A DNA stretch of 64,000 nt from contig CAXXJM010000001.1 in NCBI GenBank assembly GCA_963666475.2, positions 930,001 to 994,000 of the forward strand, given 5' to 3'. The notes under the pieces were generated by a model, which had not been told where the DNA came from, made no database searches, and was given only the letters and a program-made list of their open reading frames with translations. A program made the translations under genes and the position numbers. Of this stretch, positions 45,434 through 54,552 are shown one piece after another; the stretch's first letter is position 1, and every line of letters starts with the position of its first letter. Origin of the DNA: JBFHIZ01 sp963666475 (GTDB lineage Bacteria > Bacillota > Clostridia > Lachnospirales > Lachnospiraceae).

Positions 45434-47545
45434 TTATTCAATCATACGACTTCCCCAAATCGTCACTTGATTATCCACTCCAAGAGCCGTGAATACCATT
45501 GTCTCAATCGTGGAATCTTCAATCTTCATTTGTAATGTCAAACCGCTATAGGTTTCTCCATCAAGGACAAGTGTAATATAAGGTGTACCAGTTTCAAGTT
45601 TCCAATTCCCAGAATAATCTCCAGTAATCGTTCCATCCTCTTCAAGCTGAATGAATTCTGGCTTCTTTGACTCAAGCGCTTTGTAATCGATATCGAGTTC
45701 ATGAATAATCAACTCATATTCGCCTGCTACATCTGAAACCTGAAATCCACTATCCTTCAAAGTCTCACCTGATGATTGATATGGTGCTGCAACTAGCCAG
45801 CCTTCTTTATTTACAAAGAGTTGATGGACTTTCACAGAATGTCCTTCTGACCCATTTGTTGTTCTTGTATGATAAACAATATAAGCTTTTCCATCTGCGT
45901 CAACAAATGCTGAATTATGTCCCCCGGCTACTTGTCCATAATTGAAATTCCTCCATTTATAACCTCCAAATAGACGAATCCCAACGGACAAATTATAATT
46001 AAAAACATAATTATCAAAGAATGCTGAGTTTCCCATTTCATCCAAATATTCGCCGTCCGGTTCATTTGAACGGAATACACGGATATTATATCCCCCGGCT
46101 GCTTCTAAATTTCCATAGGAGATGAACAAATAATAATAATCACCAATGTACTGAATATAGGATGCTTCTCCTGAAACATAAGCTCCCCCTGCAATCTTCT
46201 TTCCAAAGTATGCATCGGAATGTTCATTTGTTTCATAACTTACCGAATAGTCCCTAAGCCCTGAATTTTCATCTAATTCGAGCATGAAAATCCCTCCTGA
46301 CCAAGAACCATACGACATCCATAATTTTCCTTCTTCATCATAGAATACACATGGATCAATCACGTTCGGCCATTTGTCACCCCATTTACGGTTCGCTATA
46401 CCATTTGTAACATATCGTTCTGGAATGGCATCCACTCCCAGTACTTCTAGAGCATCCGTTTCTGCAATTGTTTCTGCAGTAAACCCTGAATATACAATGC
46501 TACCTGCATATTCATAAGGCCCAGTAACTGCATCCGCCGTCAGTAAAACGATATTTGATTTCCAATCATCCCCATTTGCACTCAAATACATGCAGTATTT
46601 CCCCATAGCAGTGTTATAGATCACATCAGGAGCCCAAAGATATCCATTCCAGTTACTGTCACTCGTTCCATCTTTATTCCACTGACGAATCTGTTCTCTA
46701 GTTTCTGCTGAAAAAGTAGCTTGAAAATCTGAATCTATGCTTACCCAGTCATATAAATCATCTGTATATGCTGTTGCTAAGAAACTTCCAAATACATAAT
46801 ATCTACCATCAAAATCTAGAAATATTGATGGATCATGACAAGTAATTGATTTTGCGCGATCCACTTGATTTCCTGAGACTTCCAAACGTTCCTGCAACAT
46901 ATGGCATTCCAATACGACACGGATCATTACCGTATCGCCTCCGTATTCGAACTCCACATACGGACGAACCGTTGTCTCTTCATATTCCGCTGCTTTCGCA
47001 GGTAATCCTATAAGAAACATGGATGTCGCTAAAAATATAAGCAAGAGGTTCTTCGCAGACTTTTTTTTCTTGTATGCAAAGAATATTATAACAGCAACAA
47101 CTATGACTATGGCTATCGCTACTACAGCAAACAACACGACACTGGATAGATTTTCATTCGTAACCGATGATATAACAGAGTCGCTTCCAATCGGGAAAAC
47201 TGCTTCATCTCCAATTACAGACCCCTCAAGAACATAGGTCTCATTATATGCCACAACAGGGATTTCATTCGGCATAGAGTCTTTAGATGCTGCAATCAAT
47301 CCATCACTGTTACTATATTCAAATTTTAGACTGTTTAATTTCCACATATATTTTCCATTATGTACTTCAATGGTGTAGTTTACAGTCTCTCCAGCACGGT
47401 ATGAAGATTTGTCCGTCGAAATCGTTACTTCAACTCCATCATTTGTTACCGTTTTGCTGGCACCTTCTTCTGCAGCCATAACGGGCATCACATAAGATAT
47501 CATAAGTAATAATGTGCATAAAAATAAAACAATCCTTTTTTTCAT
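45434..47545 (-). CDS. Membrane GH43 protein with internal membrane hairpin
   Basis: 703-residue protein with an unusual order: signal peptide (1-24), a beta-sandwich domain (about 30-130), a membrane helix (about 134-157) ending in YKKKK, then a second hydrophobic stretch ending in the signal-peptidase-like AKAA (about 166-186), and finally a GH43 propeller with Asp238 (HDPSIF), Asp397 (VIDPCV) and Glu460 (SGEASY), plus a C-terminal beta-sandwich. The topology places the enzyme outside the cell and it may be cut free. Endo-arabinanase activity is likely from overall similarity to the GH43 at 44015, but not proven. The ATG at 47545 follows GGAG by 6 nt. Confidence 0.85.
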   Translation of the reverse strand: MKKRIVLFLCTLLLMISYVMPVMAAEEGASKTVTNDGVEVTISTDKSSYRAGETVNYTIEVHNGKYMWKLNSLKFEYSNSDGLIAASKDSMPNEIPVVAYNETYVLEGSVIGDEAVFPIGSDSVISSVTNENLSSVVLFAVVAIAIVIVVAVIIFFAYKKKKSAKNLLLIFLATSMFLIGLPAKAAEYEETTVRPYVEFEYGGDTVMIRVVLECHMLQERLEVSGNQVDRAKSITCHDPSIFLDFDGRYYVFGSFLATAYTDDLYDWVSIDSDFQATFSAETREQIRQWNKDGTSDSNWNGYLWAPDVIYNTAMGKYCMYLSANGDDWKSNIVLLTADAVTGPYEYAGSIVYSGFTAETIAETDALEVLGVDAIPERYVTNGIANRKWGDKWPNVIDPCVFYDEEGKLWMSYGSWSGGIFMLELDENSGLRDYSVSYETNEHSDAYFGKKIAGGAYVSGEASYIQYIGDYYYLFISYGNLEAAGGYNIRVFRSNEPDGEYLDEMGNSAFFDNYVFNYNLSVGIRLFGGYKWRNFNYGQVAGGHNSAFVDADGKAYIVYHTRTTNGSEGHSVKVHQLFVNKEGWLVAAPYQSSGETLKDSGFQVSDVAGEYELIIHELDIDYKALESKKPEFIQLEEDGTITGDYSGNWKLETGTPYITLVLDGETYSGLTLQMKIEDSTIETMVFTALGVDNQVTIWGSRMIE

Positions 47546-47572
47546 TTTAATCTCCATTCTTGTATATCGAGC

Positions 47573-48868
47573 CTATAAAATTTTGTAACGTTGTTTCAGT
47601 ACCAAAAACATAGAGTCATGCTTTGAAACCACAGCGGAAATCACGTCACCTTCAACCCTAACATCCTGATTTCTTCCCCATGCCTCTCGAACGAAATCCA
47701 ATTCTTTGCATCGTTCATCCAACATCGTAATGTTCTTTGTTTCATCCGTAAGATTGAATAAGGCAAGATAAACTTGTCCGTTTTCCGAGTCTTCATTCCA
47801 CCAAATTGCCTGTTCTTCATCACGCGCAATTTGTATCGGACGTGTACCATATCGAACCGTGCGTAGCAAATCTTTATTTGTAAGAAGCGACATCGTCCAA
47901 TCATCCATTTCCAACATATTCGCTCCTAGCATAAGTGGAGAACGGAAAATTGACCATAAATTCATCATGGTACGTTGTTCCTCTTTCGTAAATCCAGTAT
48001 CCCTTAGAGATCCAAAAGCTTTTCCAATTTTTCCAAGAGGAAGCATATCACAGTCCGGCCAGCTCCCATTTCCCACATGGGATTGCCATGTTTCACATCT
48101 TTTAAACATATCTTTTAGAAGTGGCCAGGTATCCCAGAAGTCATCGGTAATTCTCCACATATTTGCGTGTTCCCCGTAATACCATGCTTCCGTCGGAATA
48201 GCTGGCCCTGGTGACAAACTAAGCACCATTTTTCTATTTGCGTTATCAATTGCTTTTGATAACATTGCGATTTCAGGTTTACAAGTAGGTGTATCCATCC
48301 TACAAATGTCATCGCATTTAATAAAATCTACACCCCAACCGGCATATAATTTCATTATCGAATCATAATATTCCTGCGCCCCTTTTTTTGAAGGCTCAAT
48401 ACCATACATATCTGGATTCCAACTACATATATTGGATGCTCCAGCAATCTGATTTGCGGTAACTTCCACACCCAGAATTTTTGTGTGACTATGCGCAGCA
48501 ATTCTAGGAATCCCTCTCATAATGTGAATTCCAAACTTTAGCCCAAGACTATGAATATATTCTGCAAGAGGTCCAAAGCCTTTTCCCCCAATTGAGGATG
48601 GAAAACGTTCCGGACATGGTAATAATCTTGAATACTCGTCCATTTCTACTCGCCAAAAAGGAATATACTGATATTCATCTCTTTGAGTGCCAGCATCATA
48701 GGAATACCATTCAATATCAACTACAATGTATTCCCATCCAAATTCTTTTAAATTTTCTGCCATGAATTTAGCCTGCTCACGTATGTCTTTTTCACTTACT
48801 GTTGTATCAAAATAATCATAACTGTTCCATCCCATAGGCGGAGCTGACAAAACATCTCTCATACTCAT
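47573..48868 (-). CDS. GH27 alpha-galactosidase or beta-L-arabinopyranosidase
   Basis: 431-residue cytoplasmic family 27 enzyme: TIM barrel starting APPMGWNSYDYFD, nucleophile Asp186 in FIKCDDI, acid/base Asp243 in WRITDDFWD, and a C-terminal beta-domain. Classical alpha-galactosidases have an Asp-Asp-x-Trp motif after barrel strand 2. Here the place reads VVDIEWYSYDAG, so the second Asp is replaced, a change associated with beta-L-arabinopyranosidase activity in some GH27 enzymes. With GH43 genes around it, arabinose release is plausible. Ends 28 nt before the membrane GH43 gene. Confidence 0.87.
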   Translation of the reverse strand: MSMRDVLSAPPMGWNSYDYFDTTVSEKDIREQAKFMAENLKEFGWEYIVVDIEWYSYDAGTQRDEYQYIPFWRVEMDEYSRLLPCPERFPSSIGGKGFGPLAEYIHSLGLKFGIHIMRGIPRIAAHSHTKILGVEVTANQIAGASNICSWNPDMYGIEPSKKGAQEYYDSIMKLYAGWGVDFIKCDDICRMDTPTCKPEIAMLSKAIDNANRKMVLSLSPGPAIPTEAWYYGEHANMWRITDDFWDTWPLLKDMFKRCETWQSHVGNGSWPDCDMLPLGKIGKAFGSLRDTGFTKEEQRTMMNLWSIFRSPLMLGANMLEMDDWTMSLLTNKDLLRTVRYGTRPIQIARDEEQAIWWNEDSENGQVYLALFNLTDETKNITMLDERCKELDFVREAWGRNQDVRVEGDVISAVVSKHDSMFLVLKQRYKIL

Positions 48869-48883
48869 AAAATTTGACCTCTT

Positions 48884-49159
48884 CTACCATTTTTTATATG
48901 GACAATGACTTTTTTTTACCGCAGCCCGAAGTTCTACAAAACATCCACACGCCTGACAAGTTCCTTCATGTAGTTTCTCACATTCTTTACAAACCTGAAG
49001 TCTACAATCATACTCCTGATCATTGGTTTTGATCGATGCATCCAGTTTCAAAATATACTTATGAAGTTTTTCATTGTACTCTTCCAAATCAAGCTCTTTT
49101 AGCAGACATCGTTTGCACACTCGAAGTTTCTTGATTTTATCTTCTTCTAGCTGATTCAT
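48884..49159 (-). CDS. Small cysteine-rich protein (DUF6171-like)
   Basis: 91-residue protein with ordered Cys motifs: CKRC (about 15-18), VCKEC, CQACGCF and a final C in SHCPYKKW, enough for one or two zinc sites. The pattern and the closing FVELRAAVKKSHCP segment match what I know as DUF6171 in Clostridia. Function is unknown. It lies between GH43 and GH27 genes with close spacing, so it is co-transcribed, but proteins of this type also occur away from sugar genes. Confidence 0.7.
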   Translation of the reverse strand: MNQLEEDKIKKLRVCKRCLLKELDLEEYNEKLHKYILKLDASIKTNDQEYDCRLQVCKECEKLHEGTCQACGCFVELRAAVKKSHCPYKKW

Positions 49160-49173
49160 CTTCCATCCTTTTA

Positions 49174-50151
49174 TTATAACTTATTTTCATAAGAAAATAC
49201 TGGTTTCTTCAACTCGTTCCATTTCACTTCCATTAAAAATGCATGCCTGTTTGGGTCATCTAATGGATTCCCTTCAATTTCTTCATAAGTTCTGGCATGA
49301 TATACGCACACGTCCCTTCCATCTTCCGTTTTGGTAAATGAATTATGTCCAGGACCAAACATCCCTTTTTGGTAATCCGTGGATAATACAGGTTCCCGTT
49401 CTTTTTTCCATGCTTTCGGATCTAACACATCATCTTCTTCTGAAATACTAAGCATTCCCATACAATAACAGGCTCCTGTTGCACTTGCAGAATAAGTCAG
49501 GTAAATTGTCCCGTCCCTTTTGATTACGGCAGGTCCTTCATTGACCCATATTTCTTCACGTTCCCAGTCATAGTCTGGGGTAGTTAAAAGAACCTGGTCG
49601 GTAGCAAGTTTAGTTGGAGATTCCATTTTCGCAATATAAAGATTTGATATTTGTATTCCCACACTTACTTTTTCTGCCCATACATAATAGTATTCGCCCT
49701 TGTTTTCAAACACGGTCCCATCCAATGAAAATGCTTCAAAAGAGTAGATATCGGTATCCGCTCTTTGCATTTTCCCTTTTTCTACCCAATGATCCTTCAT
49801 AGGGTCTTCCCCTACACATTCCAATACATATGGACGTATTTTCCATATGTCATCAACTTCTCCAGCGGCATAATAGATATACCATTTTCCATTTAAAAAA
49901 TGAATTTCTGGAGCCCAAATATGTTTGCTCATCTCCCCACTTTCGTGTTTTTCCCAAAGTGTTTTTTCTTCCGCTTCTTTCAAACCTTCTAATGTATCTG
50001 CATGTCGAAGAATTAATCGATCATATGCTGGTACGGAAGCTGTAAAATAGTAGCTTCCATCTTCATGTCTATATACATATGGATCTGCTCTTTGTTCAAT
50101 CCAAGCTCCATTATATTCTGTGATTCTTCCATTTCTTTCCATTTGACTCAT
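49174..50151 (-). CDS. GH43 arabinofuranosidase/xylosidase-like, cytoplasmic
   Basis: 325-residue single-domain GH43 propeller with Asp23 (RADPYVY), Asp144 (SLDGTVF) and Glu205 (VNEGPAV) as the catalytic set. Compact exo-acting members of this kind remove terminal arabinofuranose from oligosaccharides. No signal peptide. AGGAGG precedes the ATG at 50151. It starts the group GH43-DUF6171-GH27-GH43-GH43, cut off from the LamG lipoprotein gene upstream by a terminator. Confidence 0.88.
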   Translation of the reverse strand: MSQMERNGRITEYNGAWIEQRADPYVYRHEDGSYYFTASVPAYDRLILRHADTLEGLKEAEEKTLWEKHESGEMSKHIWAPEIHFLNGKWYIYYAAGEVDDIWKIRPYVLECVGEDPMKDHWVEKGKMQRADTDIYSFEAFSLDGTVFENKGEYYYVWAEKVSVGIQISNLYIAKMESPTKLATDQVLLTTPDYDWEREEIWVNEGPAVIKRDGTIYLTYSASATGACYCMGMLSISEEDDVLDPKAWKKEREPVLSTDYQKGMFGPGHNSFTKTEDGRDVCVYHARTYEEIEGNPLDDPNRHAFLMEVKWNELKKPVFSYENKL

Positions 50152-50233
50152 ATACGCCTCCTAAATATCTTTGTAATAAAATACAAACAGCAGTAAATGT
50201 ATGCAAACATTTCATCCTGTACATACTCTATTT

Positions 50234-50278
50234 CAAAAATTGCCCCCGTACTTACGAATGATTCCGTCTCCCGGGGGC
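50234..50278 (-). terminator. Terminator of the long importer gene train
   Basis: GCCCCCG (50242-50248) and CGGGGGC (50272-50278) form a GC-rich stem with a 23-nt loop. On the minus strand it is followed by AATTTTTG. It lies about 40 nt after the LamG lipoprotein stop and marks the end of the 50318-64000 train. Confidence 0.78.
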
Positions 50279-50317
50279 TATTTTTTTATCTAGTTATTCA
50301 TACGAATATACAAGTAA

Positions 50318-51784
50318 TTATTCTACTGACAATACTTCTAAGTAGCATTTTTCTCCAGTTAAGAAGAAGTACATATCTCCTTCAGCCGCTGTTGTAATAA
50401 CACCTTTTGAAGTATATTCTGTTCCGTCAACCATGTCTGTAAATACAGTGTCCATTGTCACGACAGAACCTTCTCTTGTAATTGTTAAAGCTACTTTTGC
50501 ATTTTTTATCATGTTTGCAAACGCTGCCCAGTCATCTCCCCATGATGCTTCATAAGTAGCTGCGCCTTCTGCATATCCCCATCCGAATAAGTCCGCACGA
50601 ACCACTGCATATTCAGCATACCCAGCATAGTTGTCAGCAGATGGAGCAACATCACTTGTTGTTGCTACACTTGCAAATACCCCTACATAGTTATCCCAGT
50701 TCGCAGCACCATCTGAATAGTTGTTGAAAGTTATTGTTTTTGAAGCTCCGTCAGCAATTTCAACACCATTTGAGAAGTTTGACCAGAATCCCATAGTACA
50801 ATCTGGTGTTCCTACGGTTTCAAGAGCTGCTGCATCAGCAACGATGTCTGTTCTTGTGTAATCTACCTCTTCTACAGCTGTTTCTGATTCTGGAGCTACT
50901 AATTCAACAGTAGGATCTCCAGCCTGAAATAATGTAGCAACCTGTCCAGCAGTTAATGCCTGATTAAATACGTATAATTCGTCAAATGCTCCTTTGAAAA
51001 TGGTATCCCAGCAGTTGATTCCAAGGAAGAATCTGAAAGTATCATCTCCAGTCATTGTACCAGGTACGATTGGATTTTCTTTATCCATTAATTCTCCATT
51101 GATATAAATATCTGCATTGATGTTCATACCATCTTCTGTCATTTTTGCTGGATCAACAACCATTGTAATGTTAACCCACTCTTTTTTTCCATAAATTGTG
51201 TTATCTGCAGCATCGAACCATGGCCATAAATCTGCTGCTTCATCTCTAGACCAAACAACTGGGAAAGTATCTTCTCCTGGGAATGTTGTTTTTGTAAAGT
51301 TTACCCATCTAGCTGATGCGTTTTCACTATAAAGGTCCTGTCCATATTGTACAGATGGTCCGAAATCCGAGAATCTGGCTGCATTCATCCAGAAAGAAAG
51401 TGTATATGTATCTCCTACTGGATCAATTGGTAACTCAATACCATAAGATCCATCCAAGTACACACACTGTCCCATAACACCGTCTGTATAAAGAATGGCA
51501 TTTGTTCCATCCACGATACGTGTGTCTACAGTTATAGCACCTTCACTTGTAAAATCATTCACTTTAACGACAGCGCCCTCTGCTTCTCCATCAAATGAGA
51601 AGTAATAAGCAGCTTCTGGTAAAGCTTCTGCTGCAACTTCTTCTACAACTGCTTCTTCTACTTCTGTAGTATCAGCTGCATTGTTTGTAGCTGCTTCATT
51701 GTTTGCTGCATTGTCCCCACATCCTGTCACAAGAGTCATAACCATTGCGATGGAAAGAAGAGCCCCAACTAATTTACGTTTCAT
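50318..51784 (-). CDS. LamG-domain surface lipoprotein
   Basis: 488-residue lipoprotein (lipobox VTGC, Cys22) with an Asn/Glu/Ala-rich linker, a LamG/concanavalin-like jelly roll (about 58-290; SFWMNAARFSDFG, WVNITMVVDP, GAFDELYVFNQALTAGQVATLFQAG), and a second beta-rich domain (about 320-488; MGFWSNFSNGVEI, NNYSDGAANWDNY) that I do not recognise. No catalytic residues are evident. A carbohydrate-capturing surface protein for the importers encoded upstream is the best guess. AGGAGG precedes the ATG, directly beside the 52-bp tandem repeat. Confidence 0.82.
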   Translation of the reverse strand: MKRKLVGALLSIAMVMTLVTGCGDNAANNEAATNNAADTTEVEEAVVEEVAAEALPEAAYYFSFDGEAEGAVVKVNDFTSEGAITVDTRIVDGTNAILYTDGVMGQCVYLDGSYGIELPIDPVGDTYTLSFWMNAARFSDFGPSVQYGQDLYSENASARWVNFTKTTFPGEDTFPVVWSRDEAADLWPWFDAADNTIYGKKEWVNITMVVDPAKMTEDGMNINADIYINGELMDKENPIVPGTMTGDDTFRFFLGINCWDTIFKGAFDELYVFNQALTAGQVATLFQAGDPTVELVAPESETAVEEVDYTRTDIVADAAALETVGTPDCTMGFWSNFSNGVEIADGASKTITFNNYSDGAANWDNYVGVFASVATTSDVAPSADNYAGYAEYAVVRADLFGWGYAEGAATYEASWGDDWAAFANMIKNAKVALTITREGSVVTMDTVFTDMVDGTEYTSKGVITTAAEGDMYFFLTGEKCYLEVLSVE

Positions 51785-51796
51785 TCCTAATCCTCC

Positions 51797-51912
51797 TTGT
51801 TTTTCGAAGAAAAATGCGAGTTCTGCGCGAGCAGAGGATTTTCCTCCGTTGTTTTTCGAAGAAAAATGCGAGTTCTGCGCGAGCAGAGGATTTTCCTCCG
51901 TTGTTTTTCGAA
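51797..51912. repeat. 52-bp tandem direct repeat, 2.2 copies
   Basis: A 52-bp unit occupies 51797-51848 and 51849-51900 with no mismatch seen, followed by a partial third copy (51901-51912). Each unit contains TTTTTCGAAGAAAAA, a CTGCGCGAGCAG dyad and a GAGGATTTTCCTC hairpin. On the minus strand each unit has GGAGGA, resembling the Shine-Dalgarno sequence just downstream. It lies in the leader between the binding-protein and LamG lipoprotein genes. A REP-like element or a slippage duplication is possible. Confidence 0.85.
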
Positions 51913-51935
51913 AGGCCCTCCCTTTGGAGGGCTTT
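51911..51935 (-). terminator. Hairpin after the binding-protein gene
   Basis: AAAGGCCCTCC (51911-51921) and GGAGGGCTTT (51926-51935) pair with one bulged base around a CTTT loop. On the minus strand it is followed by CGAAAAAC rather than a strong U-run, so it may be a leaky terminator or an mRNA 3'-end stabiliser that sets the ratio of binding protein to LamG lipoprotein. Confidence 0.6.
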
Positions 51936-51963
51936 CCATGTTGTTAAGTTTTTTTGCTACCTA

Positions 51964-53466
51964 TTAAAATGAGTCTACTACTGCCTGATATTTTGCCAAA
52001 TCTTCTTCTGACAATACATCATACCCATTAGGTCCGAAATAAGAAATCATTGCTTCTGCGTGATAGTAGTTTGCCTGTGAAGTAGCTTCTTCTACATAAT
52101 CTGCAGCTTTTGCAGTACCTGCATCTACTAAAGTATGAATACCAATGCTATTGAAGTACTGGTCACAGAAGTTCCAGTATCCTGCAATGTTGTACCAACC
52201 ATATGGAACTGGTCTCGTAATACTTGAGAAATAATCATCCCAGTATCCTTTATGATCATCATCCTGAGGGAATAATGTTTTATATCCTTCCCAAACTGTT
52301 GTATCAAGTGTAAGTGGTGTAGGCATTGTTGAATTCTTAAGTGGAACTCCAGATGCATTTACAATTGTTGTATCTTGATAAATTGCAATTCTTGCATTCC
52401 ATCCATCAACGCCCCAACCCATGAACTTAAGCAAAAGATATGCTTCATATGGATACTGACATGATGTGGATACACCACCCATGTACATGGTAGAAATTAC
52501 GTTATGTTCTTTTTCATCAACCACGTTTGGTGTTACGTAAGGAATGATATCCAATCCGTACTGTTCTTGATAACCATCTTGTCCCCACAAGTTCTGGTAG
52601 CTCCAAAGACCTTCAGAAAATACAGCAACATGACCAGTTGCACCAAACCATGTATCCCAATCTCCTGACCAGTCTTCCATTTCCTGTGTTTCCTGTCTTG
52701 GTGCTACATATCCTGCCAACTGAAGATCTGAAAATTCCTGTTCTCCTGTTGCCCAGTATTGCAAATCAAAAGATTCTCCATCAAATCCAAATTCTCCTTT
52801 GATTACTCTTTCTTCTTTGGTAACTGCTGCAATCCCGTATAAAGAATCTAAACGGTTATAGAAACCAAGACCAAAATATTTCATTCCTGTTCCATCATCT
52901 ACCGTTGCATCTTTGATCAACTGAATCATTTCATCCCATGTCCAATCTGTTCTTGGCATCTCAAGGTTCAATGTATCGATTACATTTCTGTCAATGAAGA
53001 TTGCACTTGGCCAGTACACCATAGGTGCTGCAAAACGAACATCTGTATCGAAACAACCAATTCCATACTCATCAATTGTTGCCATCAGATTGTCATTTTC
53101 AGGGTCATTGTTCCAGTACTCTGTGATGTCAGCCCAATACTGATTTGCAAGTGCTGTATCTGAATCGGTTCCTTCAAATACATCTGGGAATTCTCCTGCA
53201 GCTGCTGCAGCAGACAGGTCAGTACTCATATCTTCAATCACTCTTGTCTCTACAGTGATGTTAGGATACTTTTCCATGAATTTCTCTGCTAACAAATTCA
53301 CGGTTGTCTCGTCTTCATAGTGCCAGAATGTCAGTGTTATTTCGTCTTTTGTTACACCATTTTCATCAACTTTTCCAGATGGTCCGTCTGATGAAGATCC
53401 ACATCCAACTAAGATGAATGCGAGTACTGCAACAAGTGCAGCCATTAAAATCCTTCTCTTTTTCAT
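51964..53466 (-). CDS. Sugar ABC importer binding lipoprotein (family 1 type)
   Basis: 500-residue extracellular solute-binding protein with lipobox LVGC (Cys22). The mature part starts ITLTFWHYEDETTVNLLAEKF, typical of family 1 oligosaccharide binders, and includes YPNITVETR and FPDVFEGTDSD lobes. It is the third gene of the importer formed with the permeases at 53545 and 54482. AAGGAGG precedes the ATG. Substrate is unknown; arabino- or xylo-oligosaccharides are suggested by neighbouring GH43 genes. Confidence 0.92.
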   Translation of the reverse strand: MKKRRILMAALVAVLAFILVGCGSSSDGPSGKVDENGVTKDEITLTFWHYEDETTVNLLAEKFMEKYPNITVETRVIEDMSTDLSAAAAAGEFPDVFEGTDSDTALANQYWADITEYWNNDPENDNLMATIDEYGIGCFDTDVRFAAPMVYWPSAIFIDRNVIDTLNLEMPRTDWTWDEMIQLIKDATVDDGTGMKYFGLGFYNRLDSLYGIAAVTKEERVIKGEFGFDGESFDLQYWATGEQEFSDLQLAGYVAPRQETQEMEDWSGDWDTWFGATGHVAVFSEGLWSYQNLWGQDGYQEQYGLDIIPYVTPNVVDEKEHNVISTMYMGGVSTSCQYPYEAYLLLKFMGWGVDGWNARIAIYQDTTIVNASGVPLKNSTMPTPLTLDTTVWEGYKTLFPQDDDHKGYWDDYFSSITRPVPYGWYNIAGYWNFCDQYFNSIGIHTLVDAGTAKAADYVEEATSQANYYHAEAMISYFGPNGYDVLSEEDLAKYQAVVDSF

Positions 53467-53544
53467 TAAAATTGCCTCCTTAATAATTTATCTGAATCCT
53501 GCACAGCGCTGGATTAGATTTCATCTGTTTCTCATCGCACCGTT

Positions 53545-54552
53545 TTATTCACCCGTTATTCCTGTACGATCCACACTTTCAATAAAGTATCTTTGAAGTA
53601 CAAAATAGGTTATGAGCAATGGCAATATACTCAGAGATGTTGCTGCCATTCGCACGGATTCATTGAGTGATGTTGCTGTATCCCCAACGGATGCATGCGT
53701 ACTAAAACTTGAATCAAAGTTCTTCAGCTGGATTACTAAGTTCACCCAATTGCTCTGCGTTGTAAGGCCTCTTACAAATAACTCGGTTAAATAGGACTCA
53801 TTCCAATACCAAACAATTGAAAAGAGAAACACCGTTAATATTGCAGGTTTTGCAGATGGAACTGCTATTTTTAAAAATGATTTAAAATATCCTGCTCCAT
53901 CGATATGTGCAGCCTCGATCAAAACCCTTGGTACTTGTTTAAAGAATTGATAAAAAATTAATATGAAGATTGGTGCATTTAATCCGTTTCCAAAGATTGC
54001 AGGTAAGATAAATGACCAGAGGGTTCCTACGATTCCCATATCATTGTATAGTACGTATGTAGAAATCATTGTTACCTGACTAGGTATAATATAGGAAAAG
54101 ACCAAAAGTCCAAGTAAAATATTTTTCCCTTTAAACTGAAATGTCGCAAATCCATATCCAATGACCAAGCATATGCAAACATTGCATAATGTAGGCAATC
54201 CGGCGATAATTATTCCTCGTAGCAATGATGGGAAAAACTCCATACTAATACCGGCGTCTATATAATTTTGCAAATAGAAACTACTAGGAATCCACTGTAT
54301 CGACGTATCTAATAAATCATCTCGATTCATAAAGCTATAACTAATCATATATAAAATCGGATACAAATAAACGAACCCAATACAGATCAACAAACCGTAT
54401 ACCGAAATATGCTTTGCTAGACCTTCCTTTTCCCTTGTGCCAAAGATTACTTTATGAAGCTTCTCTTTGGTAAGTTTTTTTCTAATAGTCCTGATCCCCT
54501 GAGTAAGTTTTATAGTTTCTTCTCTTTCTTGCTCGTTCGATTTTTTTAACAT
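53545..54552 (-). CDS. Sugar ABC importer permease (MalG-like)
   Basis: 335-residue permease with six helices after a long charged N-terminal stretch (about 50 residues) and EAA loop LIEAAHIDGAGYFKSFLKIAVP. The start at 54552 is supported by AGGAGGGG 8 nt upstream, even though it lies 71 bp inside the end of the preceding permease gene in another frame. It pairs with that permease and the binding protein at 51964. No ATPase gene is nearby. Confidence 0.9.
   Translation of the reverse strand: MLKKSNEQEREETIKLTQGIRTIRKKLTKEKLHKVIFGTREKEGLAKHISVYGLLICIGFVYLYPILYMISYSFMNRDDLLDTSIQWIPSSFYLQNYIDAGISMEFFPSLLRGIIIAGLPTLCNVCICLVIGYGFATFQFKGKNILLGLLVFSYIIPSQVTMISTYVLYNDMGIVGTLWSFILPAIFGNGLNAPIFILIFYQFFKQVPRVLIEAAHIDGAGYFKSFLKIAVPSAKPAILTVFLFSIVWYWNESYLTELFVRGLTTQSNWVNLVIQLKNFDSSFSTHASVGDTATSLNESVRMAATSLSILPLLITYFVLQRYFIESVDRTGITGE

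Noticed and set aside
51797..51912. CRISPR-like array
   Set aside because: The 52-bp units are directly adjacent with no spacers, only 2.2 copies exist, and no cas genes are nearby.
51681..51972. Short plus-strand frames across the 52-bp repeat
   Set aside because: They are repeated translations of the tandem repeat (EFCAR/CEFCAS-type segments) antisense to a lipoprotein start; no evidence of a gene.
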